Part shown: piece by piece, positions 16,917-25,084 of the stretch
How positions within the stretch are numbered: the first letter of the stretch is position 1
How the letters are laid out: each line of letters begins with the position of its first letter
DNA from: an uncultured Alphaproteobacteria bacterium
GTDB lineage: Bacteria > Pseudomonadota > Alphaproteobacteria > RF32 > CAG-239
Assembly (NCBI GenBank): GCA_944391505.1
Contig: CALXTV010000013.1
Coordinates: 1 to 49,169, forward strand
Direction: 5' to 3'
Length of the DNA: 49,169 bases
The notes under the pieces: generated by a model
The model's input: the letters and a program-made list of their open reading frames with translations, nothing else
The model's database searches: none
What the model was told of the DNA's origin: nothing
Made by a program: the position numbers and the translations under genes

Positions 16917-18692
16917 ATGGCTGAAAAATTAATAACCGAAGGAACGGAAATCAAGTTTACCGAGCATTACAAAAAGATGTGGCCTTTTGTAAAGCCATAT
17001 TGGATTCGTGCTTTGATCGGAATTCTGCTTTGCATTCCCATCGGTGCCCTGGATTCTGTCGTGGCGCTGGCTCTTAAGCCGTATATGGATTTGGTTCTGG
17101 TCGACAAAACGGACCGGTCGCCGGCTTATATTCCGCTGTTGATTGTGGCTTTTACGACCTTGCAGGGCTTTTTGAACTATGCGGCGACATACCTTAATAC
17201 CTGGGTCGGCACCAAAATCAATCATGACTTGAAACGCGCCTTGTTCAAAAAACTGGTCAGCCTTGAAATTGCTTTTTTTGATAAAAACAACTCCGGCCAC
17301 ATCATGCAGCGTTTTTCCAGCGATGCCGACATGGCCTGCACCGGCCTTTTGGAAAATCTGAAAGTCTTTGTTTCCAGGTTGTTTTCTTCCATATCGCTGA
17401 TTTGCGTTTTAATCTACAATTCGTGGCAGTTGTCGATTATTGCTATCATCGTTTTGGGCTGTGCGCTGATGCCTTTGGCGTCCGTCAAACGCCGCATTAA
17501 ATATATTGTGCTCAGAAACGTTACCGAGGCGTCGAAGATTTTTACCAATTACAACGAAACTTATTCCGGTGCCAAAACCATCTATTCCTACAATTTGCAG
17601 CAGAAAATCTATAATAAATTTGACAATACGCTGCGCACCATTTTCAAACTGACCATGAAAATGATTCAGAAAACCGCCTGGATGACGCCTTTGATGCACA
17701 TTATCATCTCCATCGGCATCGGCGGGGTCATTGGTTACGGCAGCTACCTGATTGTCAACGGCACCATCACCAGCGGCAACTTTGTTTCTTTTATTACCGC
17801 GCTGGTCATGCTTTATACGCCGATTAAGGGCATCGGCAAAAACTTCAACAATGTTCAGATTTCTTTTCTGGCCATTGAGCGTGTCATGGATATTCTGGAG
17901 ATGGAACCTGCGGTTAAGGATAAGGCAAACGCCGGAACCTTGAAGCAGATAAAAAAAGGCATCAGTTTTGATAAGGTTTTGTTTGAATATGTTCCCGGAA
18001 CGCCGGTGTTGAAAAATGTCAGTCTGAATGTCCGGGCGGGAACGACGGTCGCCATCGTCGGCAATTCCGGCGGAGGTAAAACCACTCTGGTCAATCTGCT
18101 GCCTCGGTTTTACGATGTAAACGCCGGCGCCGTAAAAATTGACGGGCAGGATATCCGCAATTTAACCCTGGAATCTCTGCGCGATAAAATTGCCGTCGTT
18201 TTTCAGGACAATTTCTTATTTGAAGGAACCATCCGCGACAACATCATTCTCGGCCGCGAAAATGCAACCGACGAAGAAATTGCTCAGGCGCTTAAAATGG
18301 CATATCTGGATAATTTTGTTGCCGGGCTGGAAAATGGCATTGATACCGAAATCGGCGAACGGGGCGCCTTGCTTTCCGGCGGCCAGCGTCAACGTCTGGC
18401 CATCGCCCGCGCTTTCATTAAAAACGCGCCGATAGTCGTTCTTGACGAGGCAACCTCGGCGCTGGACAACAAGTCCGAGGCGGTCGTCCAGAAAGCCATC
18501 GATAACCTGATGCGTGACCGAACCGTCTTTGTCATTGCCCACCGGCTTTCCACGGTTCAGAACGCCGACAAGATTGTTGTCATCAACGACGGACAGATTG
18601 TTGAGGAAGGCACGCATGAAGAATTGCTGAATATTGAAAACGGCGCTTATAAGGCGCTCTATAATGCCCAATTTAAAAAGAAAGCGGCATAA
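16917..18692 (+). CDS. MsbA-like ABC exporter (fused TMD-NBD)
   Basis: Half-transporter that dimerises to export a lipid or hydrophobic substrate. The 591-residue protein has a six-helix membrane domain (about 35-325) and a nucleotide-binding domain with Walker A GNSGGGKT at 382-389, Q-loop VVFQDN, signature LSGGQRQR, Walker B VVLDEATSALD and the H-loop AHRLST. Closest in architecture to MsbA/LptA-flippase-type exporters. The substrate cannot be told from sequence. It is followed by a SemiSWEET gene after 21 nt. A second exporter of the same type is at 36.1 kb. Confidence 0.92.
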   Translation: MAEKLITEGTEIKFTEHYKKMWPFVKPYWIRALIGILLCIPIGALDSVVALALKPYMDLVLVDKTDRSPAYIPLLIVAFTTLQGFLNYAATYLNTWVGTKINHDLKRALFKKLVSLEIAFFDKNNSGHIMQRFSSDADMACTGLLENLKVFVSRLFSSISLICVLIYNSWQLSIIAIIVLGCALMPLASVKRRIKYIVLRNVTEASKIFTNYNETYSGAKTIYSYNLQQKIYNKFDNTLRTIFKLTMKMIQKTAWMTPLMHIIISIGIGGVIGYGSYLIVNGTITSGNFVSFITALVMLYTPIKGIGKNFNNVQISFLAIERVMDILEMEPAVKDKANAGTLKQIKKGISFDKVLFEYVPGTPVLKNVSLNVRAGTTVAIVGNSGGGKTTLVNLLPRFYDVNAGAVKIDGQDIRNLTLESLRDKIAVVFQDNFLFEGTIRDNIILGRENATDEEIAQALKMAYLDNFVAGLENGIDTEIGERGALLSGGQRQRLAIARAFIKNAPIVVLDEATSALDNKSEAVVQKAIDNLMRDRTVFVIAHRLSTVQNADKIVVINDGQIVEEGTHEELLNIENGAYKALYNAQFKKKAA

Positions 18693-18713
18693 AATTAAGC
18701 TAAGGAAAAAAAT

Positions 18714-18977
18714 ATGAATTTCTTTTTTGAAACAATCGGATATCTGGGCGGTATTTTTCTGGCCGTTTCGTTTATCCCTCAGGCATACAAAACCTTTAAG
18801 ACCAAGGAAATCAACGGGCTTTCGCTCGGCACTTACGGTATTTACAATCTGGGTGTTTTCTGCTGGATTGTTTACGGATTTTATCTCGGCTCGGTGCAAA
18901 TGGTTTTGTTTAACACAATCACCATGTGCTTTTCGCTTCCCGTGCTGTTAATGATTGTCAAATATCGTCGGAAATAG
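18714..18977 (+). CDS. SemiSWEET family sugar transporter
   Basis: The 87-residue protein has three membrane helices and the PQ-loop motif (F-I-P-Q-A, P22-Q23) of bacterial SemiSWEETs, which dimerise to form a passive sugar channel. It is full length for the family. It lies 21 nt after the ABC exporter gene, with an AGGAAA ribosome binding site, so probably co-transcribed. Its stop codon abuts the stop of the convergent hypothetical gene with no gap. Confidence 0.92.
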   Translation: MNFFFETIGYLGGIFLAVSFIPQAYKTFKTKEINGLSLGTYGIYNLGVFCWIVYGFYLGSVQMVLFNTITMCFSLPVLLMIVKYRRK

Positions 18978-20153
18978 CTATTTGGGCTTTGCTTCGGTTT
19001 GATAAAATTTAAGAATAGATTTTTTCAGCTTGTCGAGAGTATCCTGCAGGTCAGCCTTGTCATAACGGAAATAGGCGGCAACGGCTTCTTTGTCGCGGCT
19101 GACGAGAATGCTTCCGTCCAACTGTTCGAGCGTTTCGATGGTGCTTTGCGAAATATGGTCTTCTTTGCTCTGTTTGAACAGAAAATTAACCTTTTTCCCG
19201 TTGACGTCATGTTCCGAACAGATTTGCATAAAGGCATCGAAAACGCCGGCCGGACTTTCGTCGGCAGCAAAACCCGGACGCCGGCAGAACATCACGGTCT
19301 TTATCCGGCTTGCCATATAATCGCTGTCGGCGCGGGAATTGAACAAATCCTGCACGCAGTCGGCCATCAGCGCCGCCTCGTCGGCGGAAAGCTCATCTGA
19401 AGAGGGGCTGATAATCCGGTCGCGCAAAGCTTTTTTATAAAGCCAAAACTTGTCGTCAATCTGACTGATGTCATTTTTCGGTAAATAGCTTTCGCGTTCT
19501 TCAAGCAGTTCCTCCAACAGCCCCGATTTGATGAAAGCGTCGTGAACCTGAATAATTTGAATAATGTCCAAACCGGCCAAATCGGCGGTAACCAGGCCCT
19601 TTTGCCGGCAGCGTTCCAGCAGAACATGCCGCCAGAGTTCGCGACGCAGGGCTTTTTCGATTTTCGGCGTGTTGTTGTACTCTTTGTTCAGCTCTTCCTG
19701 GTAAAGGGCCGCATTTTCTTTCATTTTTTCGGTATCGGCCTCAAAAACAAAAATCTTAATCAGTCCCGGAACTTTTTCCGCACCCATGTAAAATTTTGTT
19801 TGCGGCAATCGTCCGTCGCCGGGGACGTCTTCGGCATAAACCGGAACAAAACCACGCTCGGCGTCTTTGGTAGCCGTAACTTTTACGGAAATAACCTTAA
19901 CCGCAATCGGCAATACGTTTTTTTCGCTGCAATATTTAAGCGCGATGTCGTTCAGGCGGATTTCCAGAAGTTTAAGACGAAAGTCTTCTTTATCGTTTCG
20001 GGAAGCATATATGGAATTCACGGCTTGTCCGGCGGCGGTTTCGCTTCTCATGCGGCTGTCGGAAGGTTTTCCCCAGCCCAAAGCGGAGCCAAGCCGGGAT
20101 ACAAGCTTGAGCTTGTTCGAATTCTGAGTGAGTCTCTGCGTTTGCGGCAACAT
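18978..20153 (-). CDS. Hypothetical cytoplasmic protein
   Basis: The 391-residue protein has no signal peptide or membrane segment and no motif I recognise. It has an early alpha/beta region (about 45-160, with VLPIAVKVISVKVTAT strands) and a long charged helical part (about 165-390). I chose the ATG at 20153 because AAGGAG precedes it by 5 nt; the frame is open to 20222, which would add 23 residues without ribosome binding site support. A good promoter lies 45 nt upstream. Single-gene unit, convergent with the exporter/SemiSWEET operon. Confidence 0.78.
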   Translation of the reverse strand: MLPQTQRLTQNSNKLKLVSRLGSALGWGKPSDSRMRSETAAGQAVNSIYASRNDKEDFRLKLLEIRLNDIALKYCSEKNVLPIAVKVISVKVTATKDAERGFVPVYAEDVPGDGRLPQTKFYMGAEKVPGLIKIFVFEADTEKMKENAALYQEELNKEYNNTPKIEKALRRELWRHVLLERCRQKGLVTADLAGLDIIQIIQVHDAFIKSGLLEELLEERESYLPKNDISQIDDKFWLYKKALRDRIISPSSDELSADEAALMADCVQDLFNSRADSDYMASRIKTVMFCRRPGFAADESPAGVFDAFMQICSEHDVNGKKVNFLFKQSKEDHISQSTIETLEQLDGSILVSRDKEAVAAYFRYDKADLQDTLDKLKKSILKFYQTEAKPK

Positions 20154-20193
20154 TATTCTCCTTTTCGAATAACTCTCCGGCAAAACATTCATT

Positions 20194-20222
20194 ATTATAA
20201 CATATTTTCGGCCGCAATACAA
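20194..20222 (-). promoter_or_regulatory. Sigma70-type promoter for the hypothetical gene
   Basis: Minus strand: TTGTAT (20222-20217), 17-nt spacer, TATAAT (20199-20194). Confidence 0.6.
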
Positions 20223-20290
20223 GCCGTTGCATTCAATATAATGCTGTCGGGGCGGATTTCCACGGTGTTTGTGAGCAGATGAGAAAAATC

Positions 20291-20318
20291 TTGCAAAACG
20301 CGGGCAAAAGTCTATATT
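20291..20318 (+). promoter_or_regulatory. Sigma70-type promoter for fructose-bisphosphate aldolase
   Basis: TTGCAA (20291-20296), 16-nt spacer, TATATT (20313-20318), about 40 nt upstream of the start codon. Confidence 0.55.
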
Positions 20319-20358
20319 ACCTCATAGCAAAAATATTAACCTGATTAAGGAGAAAACT

Positions 20359-21408
20359 ATGCCTTTAGTAACAATGCGTCAGATTCTTGACCATGCCGCC
20401 GAGAACAATTACGGCGTTCCGGCTTTCAACATTAACGATATGGAACAGGTTATTGCCGTTCTGCAGGCCGCCAAAAAAGTCAATGCCCCGGTTATTCTGC
20501 AAACCTCTACTGGTGCCCGTAAGTTTGCCGGCGATCCGATGATTCGCCACATGGTTGCGGCCGGTATCGAAATGTTCCCCGAGCTGCCGATTTGTATTCA
20601 TCAGGATCATGGTTCTTCGGTCAATATCTGCCAGTCTGCCATTGTTAACGGCTATTCTTCGGTTATGATGGACGGCTCTCTGGAAGCCGACGGCAAAACC
20701 CCGTCTTCTTATGAATATAATGTTAAGGTTACAAAAGAAGTCGTTGCCCGTGCACATGCGGTCGGTGCCTCTGTTGAAGGCGAACTCGGTGTCATCGGTT
20801 CTCTGGAAACCGGCAAAGGCGACAAGGAAGACGGTCACGGCGCCGAAGGCGTTATTGACAAGAAACGCCTGGTTACCGACCCTGACGAAGCCAAAAGATT
20901 TGTTGAAGAAACCCATGTTGACGCTCTGGCGGTTGCCGTCGGAACATCTCACGGCGCCTACAAGTTTACCCGCAAACCGGACGGTGAAATTCTGGCCATT
21001 GACGTTATTGAGAAGATTCATAAGGTTCTGCCCAATACCCACATGGTAATGCACGGTTCCTCTTCGGTTCCGCAGGAATTGCAGGATCTGATTAACGCTT
21101 ACGGCGGCGCCATTCCGCAGACTTACGGCGTTCCGGTTGAAGAAATCGTCCGCGGTATCAAGTCCGGCGTTCGCAAAGTCAATGTCGATACCGATTGCCG
21201 CATGGCCATTACCGGCGCGATTCGCAAAGTTTTTGCCGAAAACCCGAAAGAATTTGACCCGCGCAAATACCTCAAACCGGCAATTGAAGAAATGCAGAAA
21301 GTCTGCGAAGCGCGTTACGTTGCTTTCGGCGCGGCCGGTCATGCCGACAAAATCAAGGCTATTCCGATGTCGGTTATGGCCAAGCGTTATGCTGATGGGG
21401 AAATCTGA
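20359..21408 (+). CDS. fba: Class II (type B) fructose-bisphosphate aldolase
   Basis: Zinc-dependent aldolase that cleaves fructose-1,6-bisphosphate in glycolysis and makes it in gluconeogenesis; type IIB members often also accept sedoheptulose bisphosphate. The 349-residue protein has the HQDHGSS motif (catalytic D83, zinc ligand H84), the GTSHGAYK loop (zinc ligand H198), MHGSSS (zinc ligand H232) and the phosphate-binding NVDTD. AAGGAG lies 6 nt before the ATG. Monocistronic, with a strong terminator after it. Confidence 0.96.
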   Translation: MPLVTMRQILDHAAENNYGVPAFNINDMEQVIAVLQAAKKVNAPVILQTSTGARKFAGDPMIRHMVAAGIEMFPELPICIHQDHGSSVNICQSAIVNGYSSVMMDGSLEADGKTPSSYEYNVKVTKEVVARAHAVGASVEGELGVIGSLETGKGDKEDGHGAEGVIDKKRLVTDPDEAKRFVEETHVDALAVAVGTSHGAYKFTRKPDGEILAIDVIEKIHKVLPNTHMVMHGSSSVPQELQDLINAYGGAIPQTYGVPVEEIVRGIKSGVRKVNVDTDCRMAITGAIRKVFAENPKEFDPRKYLKPAIEEMQKVCEARYVAFGAAGHADKIKAIPMSVMAKRYADGEI

Positions 21409-21443
21409 TTTTTCCGCAAACAAAAGAAAAATTTTTTAAGAAA

Positions 21444-21480
21444 GAACCTGCAAATAATCAAATTTGCAGGTTCTCCTTTT
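21444..21480 (+). terminator. Rho-independent terminator of fba
   Basis: Perfect 12-bp stem GAACCTGCAAAT/ATTTGCAGGTTC (21444-21473) followed by TCCTTTTT. Confidence 0.88.
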
Positions 21481-21537
21481 TCCCGAACACTTTTCACGTT
21501 TATTTGGAGTTAGGCATGTGTTCAGAGAAATCTTTTT

Positions 21538-21609
21538 ATGAAAATTTGCTTTAGATGTCAGCTTGTTCAGATTCATGCGAACGCATTAGATAATATCCGG
21601 ACGGAATAA
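21538..21609 (+). CDS. Possible 23-residue small ORF
   Basis: In the 322-bp gap between fba and the ferritin gene an open frame of 23 codons starts MKICFRCQ and contains a CxxC pair. It has only a weak upstream AGAG. An overlapping 12-codon frame at 21516 has a better ribosome binding site (TTGGAG). Either may be chance or a gene remnant. A strong hairpin with a T-run follows at 21639. Low confidence. Confidence 0.15.
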   Translation: MKICFRCQLVQIHANALDNIRTE

Positions 21610-21638
21610 TAGAATCTTGTTGTTGGTTAATTTTTGCC

Positions 21639-21680
21639 TTATATTGACGAATTTTTCGAAATTTGTCAATATAAGTTTTT
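21639..21680 (+). terminator. Long hairpin with UUCG loop and T-run in a gene-free gap
   Basis: TTATATTGACGAATTT (21639-21654), loop TTCG, then the complementary arm (21659-21674) with a single G-T wobble, followed by GTTTTT. It looks like an intrinsic terminator on the plus strand, although the fba terminator already lies 165 nt upstream. It could end a small RNA or be a mobile inverted-repeat remnant. Confidence 0.5.
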
Positions 21681-21683
21681 AAT

Positions 21684-21717
21684 AATAAAAAAACCGCCTG
21701 CGCAGACAGACGGTTTT
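21684..21717 (-). terminator. Rho-independent terminator of the ferritin-like gene
   Basis: On the minus strand AAAACCGTCTG pairs with CAGGCGGTTTT (one G-T wobble) and is followed by a T-run. It lies just downstream of the stop at 21731. Confidence 0.82.
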
Positions 21718-21730
21718 CGGGTCTGAAAGC

Positions 21731-22261
21731 CTATTTTTTATCGGCCGGATCGTCAATTTTTTCGCCGCTGTGTTCAATGCCGGCATTATAATCGGCCAGA
21801 AAATCTTCCATTTCCTGTTCGTGTTCAATCTCGTCCTTAAGAATTTTGGCCGACATTTTGAAAGTTTCGTAATCTTTGCCGAATGTCATTTCGCAAATTT
21901 GCTGATACCGGGCAATCGCGCAGCGTTCGGCCACCAGATTCTGCTTAACCAGCTCCATAATCCAGTCGTTTGTCGGCGCGTCATATTTGCAGCGGGCGAG
22001 TTCGTCCCATTTTTTAGGGTCCAGAACCGGCGTGCCGCCTAGTTCGATAATCCGCTGTCCGAGCTGGTTTGCATGGTCAAGTTCTTCGTTGGCGTGCTCC
22101 GTAAATTCGGCCACGATGGACGTACGCGACGGGCCTTTGGCAACCAGTGCACCGACCCAGTACTGATAATAGGCCAGCCATTCTTCCGATAACGCTTCAT
22201 TCAAAGCTTTCAAAAGTTCGCCGCGGTTGACTTTGCTGATTTTTTGAGCCATCTGTCCCAT
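21731..22261 (-). CDS. Ferritin-like di-iron protein, DpsL-type candidate
   Basis: The 176-residue four-helix-bundle protein has ferritin ligands in the expected spacing: E27 in helix A, E60-x-x-H63 in helix B, E112 in helix C and E144-x-x-H147 in helix D. Probably stores iron or protects against peroxide. Two cysteines (C114, C123) flank helix C, as reported for Dps-like (DpsL, or thioferritin) proteins; that subgroup is an inference. It lacks the heme-ligand methionine context I would expect of classic bacterioferritin, but this needs an alignment. GGAG lies 7 nt before the ATG. Confidence 0.85.
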   Translation of the reverse strand: MGQMAQKISKVNRGELLKALNEALSEEWLAYYQYWVGALVAKGPSRTSIVAEFTEHANEELDHANQLGQRIIELGGTPVLDPKKWDELARCKYDAPTNDWIMELVKQNLVAERCAIARYQQICEMTFGKDYETFKMSAKILKDEIEHEQEMEDFLADYNAGIEHSGEKIDDPADKK

Positions 22262-22416
22262 GTTTTTTCTCCAAAATGTTTAAGTTAAGCTTTTGTCTGG
22301 AGAGGAAATAATCATTGCCGCTGGAAAATCAACGTCCCGGAGATTATAATTTTTTCTGGCTTTTCGCAGAGCTCTGGTTTATGATTCTCTATTATGAATA
22401 AAAAGGAGTAAAAATT

Positions 22417-23052
22417 ATGGTTCAGATTGCCCCGAGCATGTTGTCGGCCGATTATACGGCGTTTCGCAAAGATATTGAGGAACTTGAAAAAGCCGGCGCC
22501 GACCTTATTCATTGGGATATTATGGACGGACATTTTGTGCCGAACCTCACTTTCGGCCCGGGGGTGGTCAAGCAGCTCCGCCCTTACAGCCGGCTGCCTT
22601 TTGACGTGCATTTGATGGTGTCGAACCCTGATGAAATGATTCCCTGGTTTATTGAGGCGGGTGCCGACATTATTACCGTTCACGCGGAGACCTGTCCGCA
22701 TCTGGACCGCACGCTTGAAGTCATTCGTTCCGGCGGCTGCAGCGCGGGTGTTTCGCTTAACCCGTCCACGTCCGAAGAAGCGCTGAAATATGTACAAGAT
22801 AAGCTGGATTTGATTTTGGTCATGACCGTTAACCCCGGTTTCGGCGGGCAGAATTTTCTGGAAAGCCAGTTGGAGAAAATCCGCCGGATTAAGGATATGA
22901 TTGGCGGCCGCGATATCAAAATTGAGGTCGACGGCGGTATCAATCCGATGACCGCGGCCGAATGTATCTCTGTCGGTGCCGATATTCTGGTTGCCGGCAC
23001 GTCGGTTTTTGCCGGCCGCGAATTTCATAAGAATATCGAGGCTTTAAGGTAA
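22417..23052 (+). CDS. rpe: Ribulose-phosphate 3-epimerase
   Basis: TIM-barrel enzyme that interconverts ribulose-5-phosphate and xylulose-5-phosphate, feeding transketolase. The 211-residue protein starts with IAPSMLSADY, has the metal site and catalytic residues in HWDIMDGHFVPN (H32, D34) and DVHLMV, and the second Asp in EVDGGIN. AAGGAG lies 8 nt before the ATG. PhoB follows after 57 nt on the same strand. Confidence 0.97.
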   Translation: MVQIAPSMLSADYTAFRKDIEELEKAGADLIHWDIMDGHFVPNLTFGPGVVKQLRPYSRLPFDVHLMVSNPDEMIPWFIEAGADIITVHAETCPHLDRTLEVIRSGGCSAGVSLNPSTSEEALKYVQDKLDLILVMTVNPGFGGQNFLESQLEKIRRIKDMIGGRDIKIEVDGGINPMTAAECISVGADILVAGTSVFAGREFHKNIEALR

Positions 23053-23109
23053 TTTTAAGACAAACCGGCTATACTCCGCATAAAAGAACTTTGTCTATGG
23101 AGAAAAGTC

Positions 23110-23838
23110 ATGGCTTTGGTAATGGTCATAGAAGATGAAGAAGCGCTGGCTCTGCTTTTGAAATATAATCTGGAAAAAGAGGGCTATGAAGTCATCTGGG
23201 AGCCGCGCGGCAACAAAGCGCTGGCCGAAATAGAAAAACATTGCCCGTCGGTAATTCTGCTTGACTGGATGTTGCCCGAAATCTCCGGGGTCGAAATCTG
23301 CAAACTTATCCGCAGCAAGCCGGATATTAAAAATATTCCGGTTATCATGCTCACCGCCAAAGGCGAGGAAGAAGACAAAATCAAAGGGCTTTCTGCCGGT
23401 GCTGACGATTATGTGACCAAACCTTTTTCGGTTCCCGAACTCATGGCGCGGGTCAAAACCAATCTGCGCCGCGCGCCGGAGCTGATTCGGCATAAGGAGT
23501 TCGTTTTTGAGGATATCCGCATGGATTTGGTCGAAAAAAAGGTTTTTCGCGGCGATAACTACATTCATCTCGGCCCCACCGAGTTTCGCCTGCTCCGCAT
23601 GCTGATGGAAACGCCGGGCAAGGTCTTCTCTCGCGAAACCCTGCTTAAAACCGTCTGGGGCGACAATATTTATGTCGAGTCCCGCACGGTCGACGTTCAT
23701 ATCCGTCGGCTACGCAAATCGCTGAATCAGTTCGGCCCGGATTATATCCGTACGGTCAGGGCCACCGGCTACTCCATCGATACCACGCCCTCTGATACGC
23801 CGGACGAGCCGCTTGACGATATCGGAGCAGATGAATAA
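23110..23838 (+). CDS. phoB: PhoB-like response regulator (OmpR family)
   Basis: The 242-residue two-domain regulator has a receiver domain with acidic pocket E8/D9, phosphoacceptor D52 (LLDWMLP), and the conserved Lys in TKPF, and a winged-helix DNA-binding domain from about residue 130 (TEFRLLRMLMETPGKVFSRE and RTVDVHIRRLRKSL, written here in two parts). The Trp in LLDWMLP is the PhoB-type signature. Predicted to control phosphate-starvation genes. No histidine kinase (PhoR) or PhoU is nearby, so it is orphan in position. The C-terminal ~20 residues are an acidic tail. A terminator follows. Confidence 0.88.
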   Translation: MALVMVIEDEEALALLLKYNLEKEGYEVIWEPRGNKALAEIEKHCPSVILLDWMLPEISGVEICKLIRSKPDIKNIPVIMLTAKGEEEDKIKGLSAGADDYVTKPFSVPELMARVKTNLRRAPELIRHKEFVFEDIRMDLVEKKVFRGDNYIHLGPTEFRLLRMLMETPGKVFSRETLLKTVWGDNIYVESRTVDVHIRRLRKSLNQFGPDYIRTVRATGYSIDTTPSDTPDEPLDDIGADE

Positions 23839-23852
23839 TCCCTTGTTTTCCT

Positions 23853-23883
23853 AGGCGGTGCCAAAAAGCGCCGCCTTTTTTTA
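23853..23883 (+). terminator. Rho-independent terminator of phoB
   Basis: AGGCGGTGC/GCGCCGCCT stem (one G-T wobble), loop CAAAAA, then seven T's. Confidence 0.88.
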
Positions 23884-23902
23884 GTGTCTTTTGTGAAAAA
23901 GA

Positions 23903-23931
23903 TTGATTTTTGTCTAAAATGATGATAAATA
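23903..23931 (+). promoter_or_regulatory. Promoter of the first paralogue-array gene
   Basis: TTGATT (23903-23908), 17-nt spacer, TAAATA (23926-23931). The spacer begins TTTGTCTA, as does that of the promoter at 25001, so the two promoters appear related. Confidence 0.5.
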
Positions 23932-23972
23932 AAGAATCAATTTCTTATTATTAATTTTAAAATTCTACGATT

Positions 23973-24716
23973 ATGAAGAATTTGCTTAAATTTTCCGTAA
24001 AGTGGGAACGTCTGGACAACAGACATTTGGTTCTCCGCCTGGTTAATGCCGATTCGATAGAATCTCGGCTCAAACCGGAAGACGAAACCCTTGAGGTTTT
24101 TGCCGAAGGCATCGAAACTTTGGGCTTTTTGTTGGAAGATAAGGAAACCGAGCTGCGCCGCGGCGAGGTAATTACGCTGGAATTTGTCGGAAACGACCTC
24201 AAATTTTTATATATTCGGGGTAAAAAGTTTCAGATAATCCGCAGCAGCGATCCGGAAATCTTCCTGCTCAAGCCCGTTCCGCCGCTCAAAGGCATTGATG
24301 CTTTGCCGGAAATTTTCCAGCACCGGATTAAGATGTTGGCCGAATATGCCGGCGAAGATTTCATCAAGTGGGATTTGCAGCAGGAAGTTCAGGGCTGTGC
24401 GCTGGCGGTTGCTGTCTATGAAAAGCTCATCAACGGGACTGCGTTGCTTACCGAAGCCGATTTTGCCGCAATAAATACGCTGCTTGGCGAAGACTACAGG
24501 TTTGTCGGCGGTTGTCCGGTAAATTTTGCACTGGCGATGGCCTTTGCACTGCAAATTTGCCCCGAGGGACTGCTGCGCATGAGCGGAAAAGAGCTTTTGC
24601 CGGAATTGGTAAAATGGCCGATAATGTATCTGCCCGTTTGCGGCGATATCGCTCGAAAAGGATACACGGCAAACCGGGAAGATGTTCTTTACTATGTCAG
24701 AACTCAAAGTTTTTGA
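23973..24716 (+). CDS. Orphan paralogue-array protein A
   Basis: I recognise no known family in this 247-residue protein. Its first ~85 residues are strand-rich and end with a pattern GEVITLEFVGNDL ... RGKKFQIIRS that resembles the other array members. The C-terminal part is helical and contains ALPEIFQHRIKML and a later A-L-A-V-A-V helix, matching the same positions in the genes at 25085 and 25894. No signal peptide or membrane span. The ATG has no Shine-Dalgarno sequence; its context is ATTATGAAG. It is followed after 3 nt by the 69-residue protein in the same transcription unit. GC is close to the background. Confidence 0.78.
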   Translation: MKNLLKFSVKWERLDNRHLVLRLVNADSIESRLKPEDETLEVFAEGIETLGFLLEDKETELRRGEVITLEFVGNDLKFLYIRGKKFQIIRSSDPEIFLLKPVPPLKGIDALPEIFQHRIKMLAEYAGEDFIKWDLQQEVQGCALAVAVYEKLINGTALLTEADFAAINTLLGEDYRFVGGCPVNFALAMAFALQICPEGLLRMSGKELLPELVKWPIMYLPVCGDIARKGYTANREDVLYYVRTQSF

Positions 24717-24719
24717 ACG

Positions 24720-24929
24720 ATGAAAACGGAGAATCTGAACATTCGCAAAGTAACGGCTCGTGGCTTATGCTATAGTCTGTATGTCGGCAGGGAAAATATC
24801 CGGGTAGATTTGCCCAAGACGCTGTTTGCCGAAAAACCGCATTCCGGAGATGCTTTTCGGCTTGAGCAAAATGAAATTGAGGGCCGGCTCGTCACCTCAA
24901 TATTTATTAACGACGAGCAGATTGCTTAA
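24720..24929 (+). CDS. Orphan paralogue-array protein B, N-terminal-type domain only
   Basis: The 69-residue protein starts 3 nt after the stop of protein A. It aligns by eye with the N-terminal domain of the other array members (for example LCYSLYVGRENIRVDL against TSYRLHMTDNSVLDI, and LVTSIFINDEQIA against ILQKIEFDGKVVI). It has no C-terminal helical domain, so it may be a free-standing version or a truncated copy. No Shine-Dalgarno sequence is seen. A terminator follows it. Confidence 0.7.
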   Translation: MKTENLNIRKVTARGLCYSLYVGRENIRVDLPKTLFAEKPHSGDAFRLEQNEIEGRLVTSIFINDEQIA

Positions 24930-24949
24930 ATTATGTTTGTAATTGAATA

Positions 24950-24989
24950 AAACCGCATGGCTTGGGAAAGTCGTGCGGTTTCGCTTTTT
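24950..24989 (+). terminator. Rho-independent terminator after protein B
   Basis: AAACCGCATGGCTT pairs with AAGTCGTGCGGTTT (two wobble pairs), then CGCTTTTT. Confidence 0.78.
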
Positions 24990-25000
24990 AAATAAAAAGT

Positions 25001-25028
25001 TTGCATTTTGTCTATTTTGTGCTAAAAA
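25001..25028 (+). promoter_or_regulatory. Candidate promoter of array protein C
   Basis: TTGCAT (25001-25006), 16-nt spacer, TAAAAA (25023-25028). The spacer opens with TTTGTCTA, as upstream of array protein A (23909-23916), and AAAGAATC follows in both. Confidence 0.4.
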
Positions 25029-25084
25029 AGAATCCTCAAAATTAAGAATTATAGAAATTAGTATAAATCATAAAAAACAATGTT

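Noticed and set aside
20365..21423. 352-codon open frame antisense to fba
   Set aside because: Mirrors the aldolase gene almost exactly; no supporting signals.
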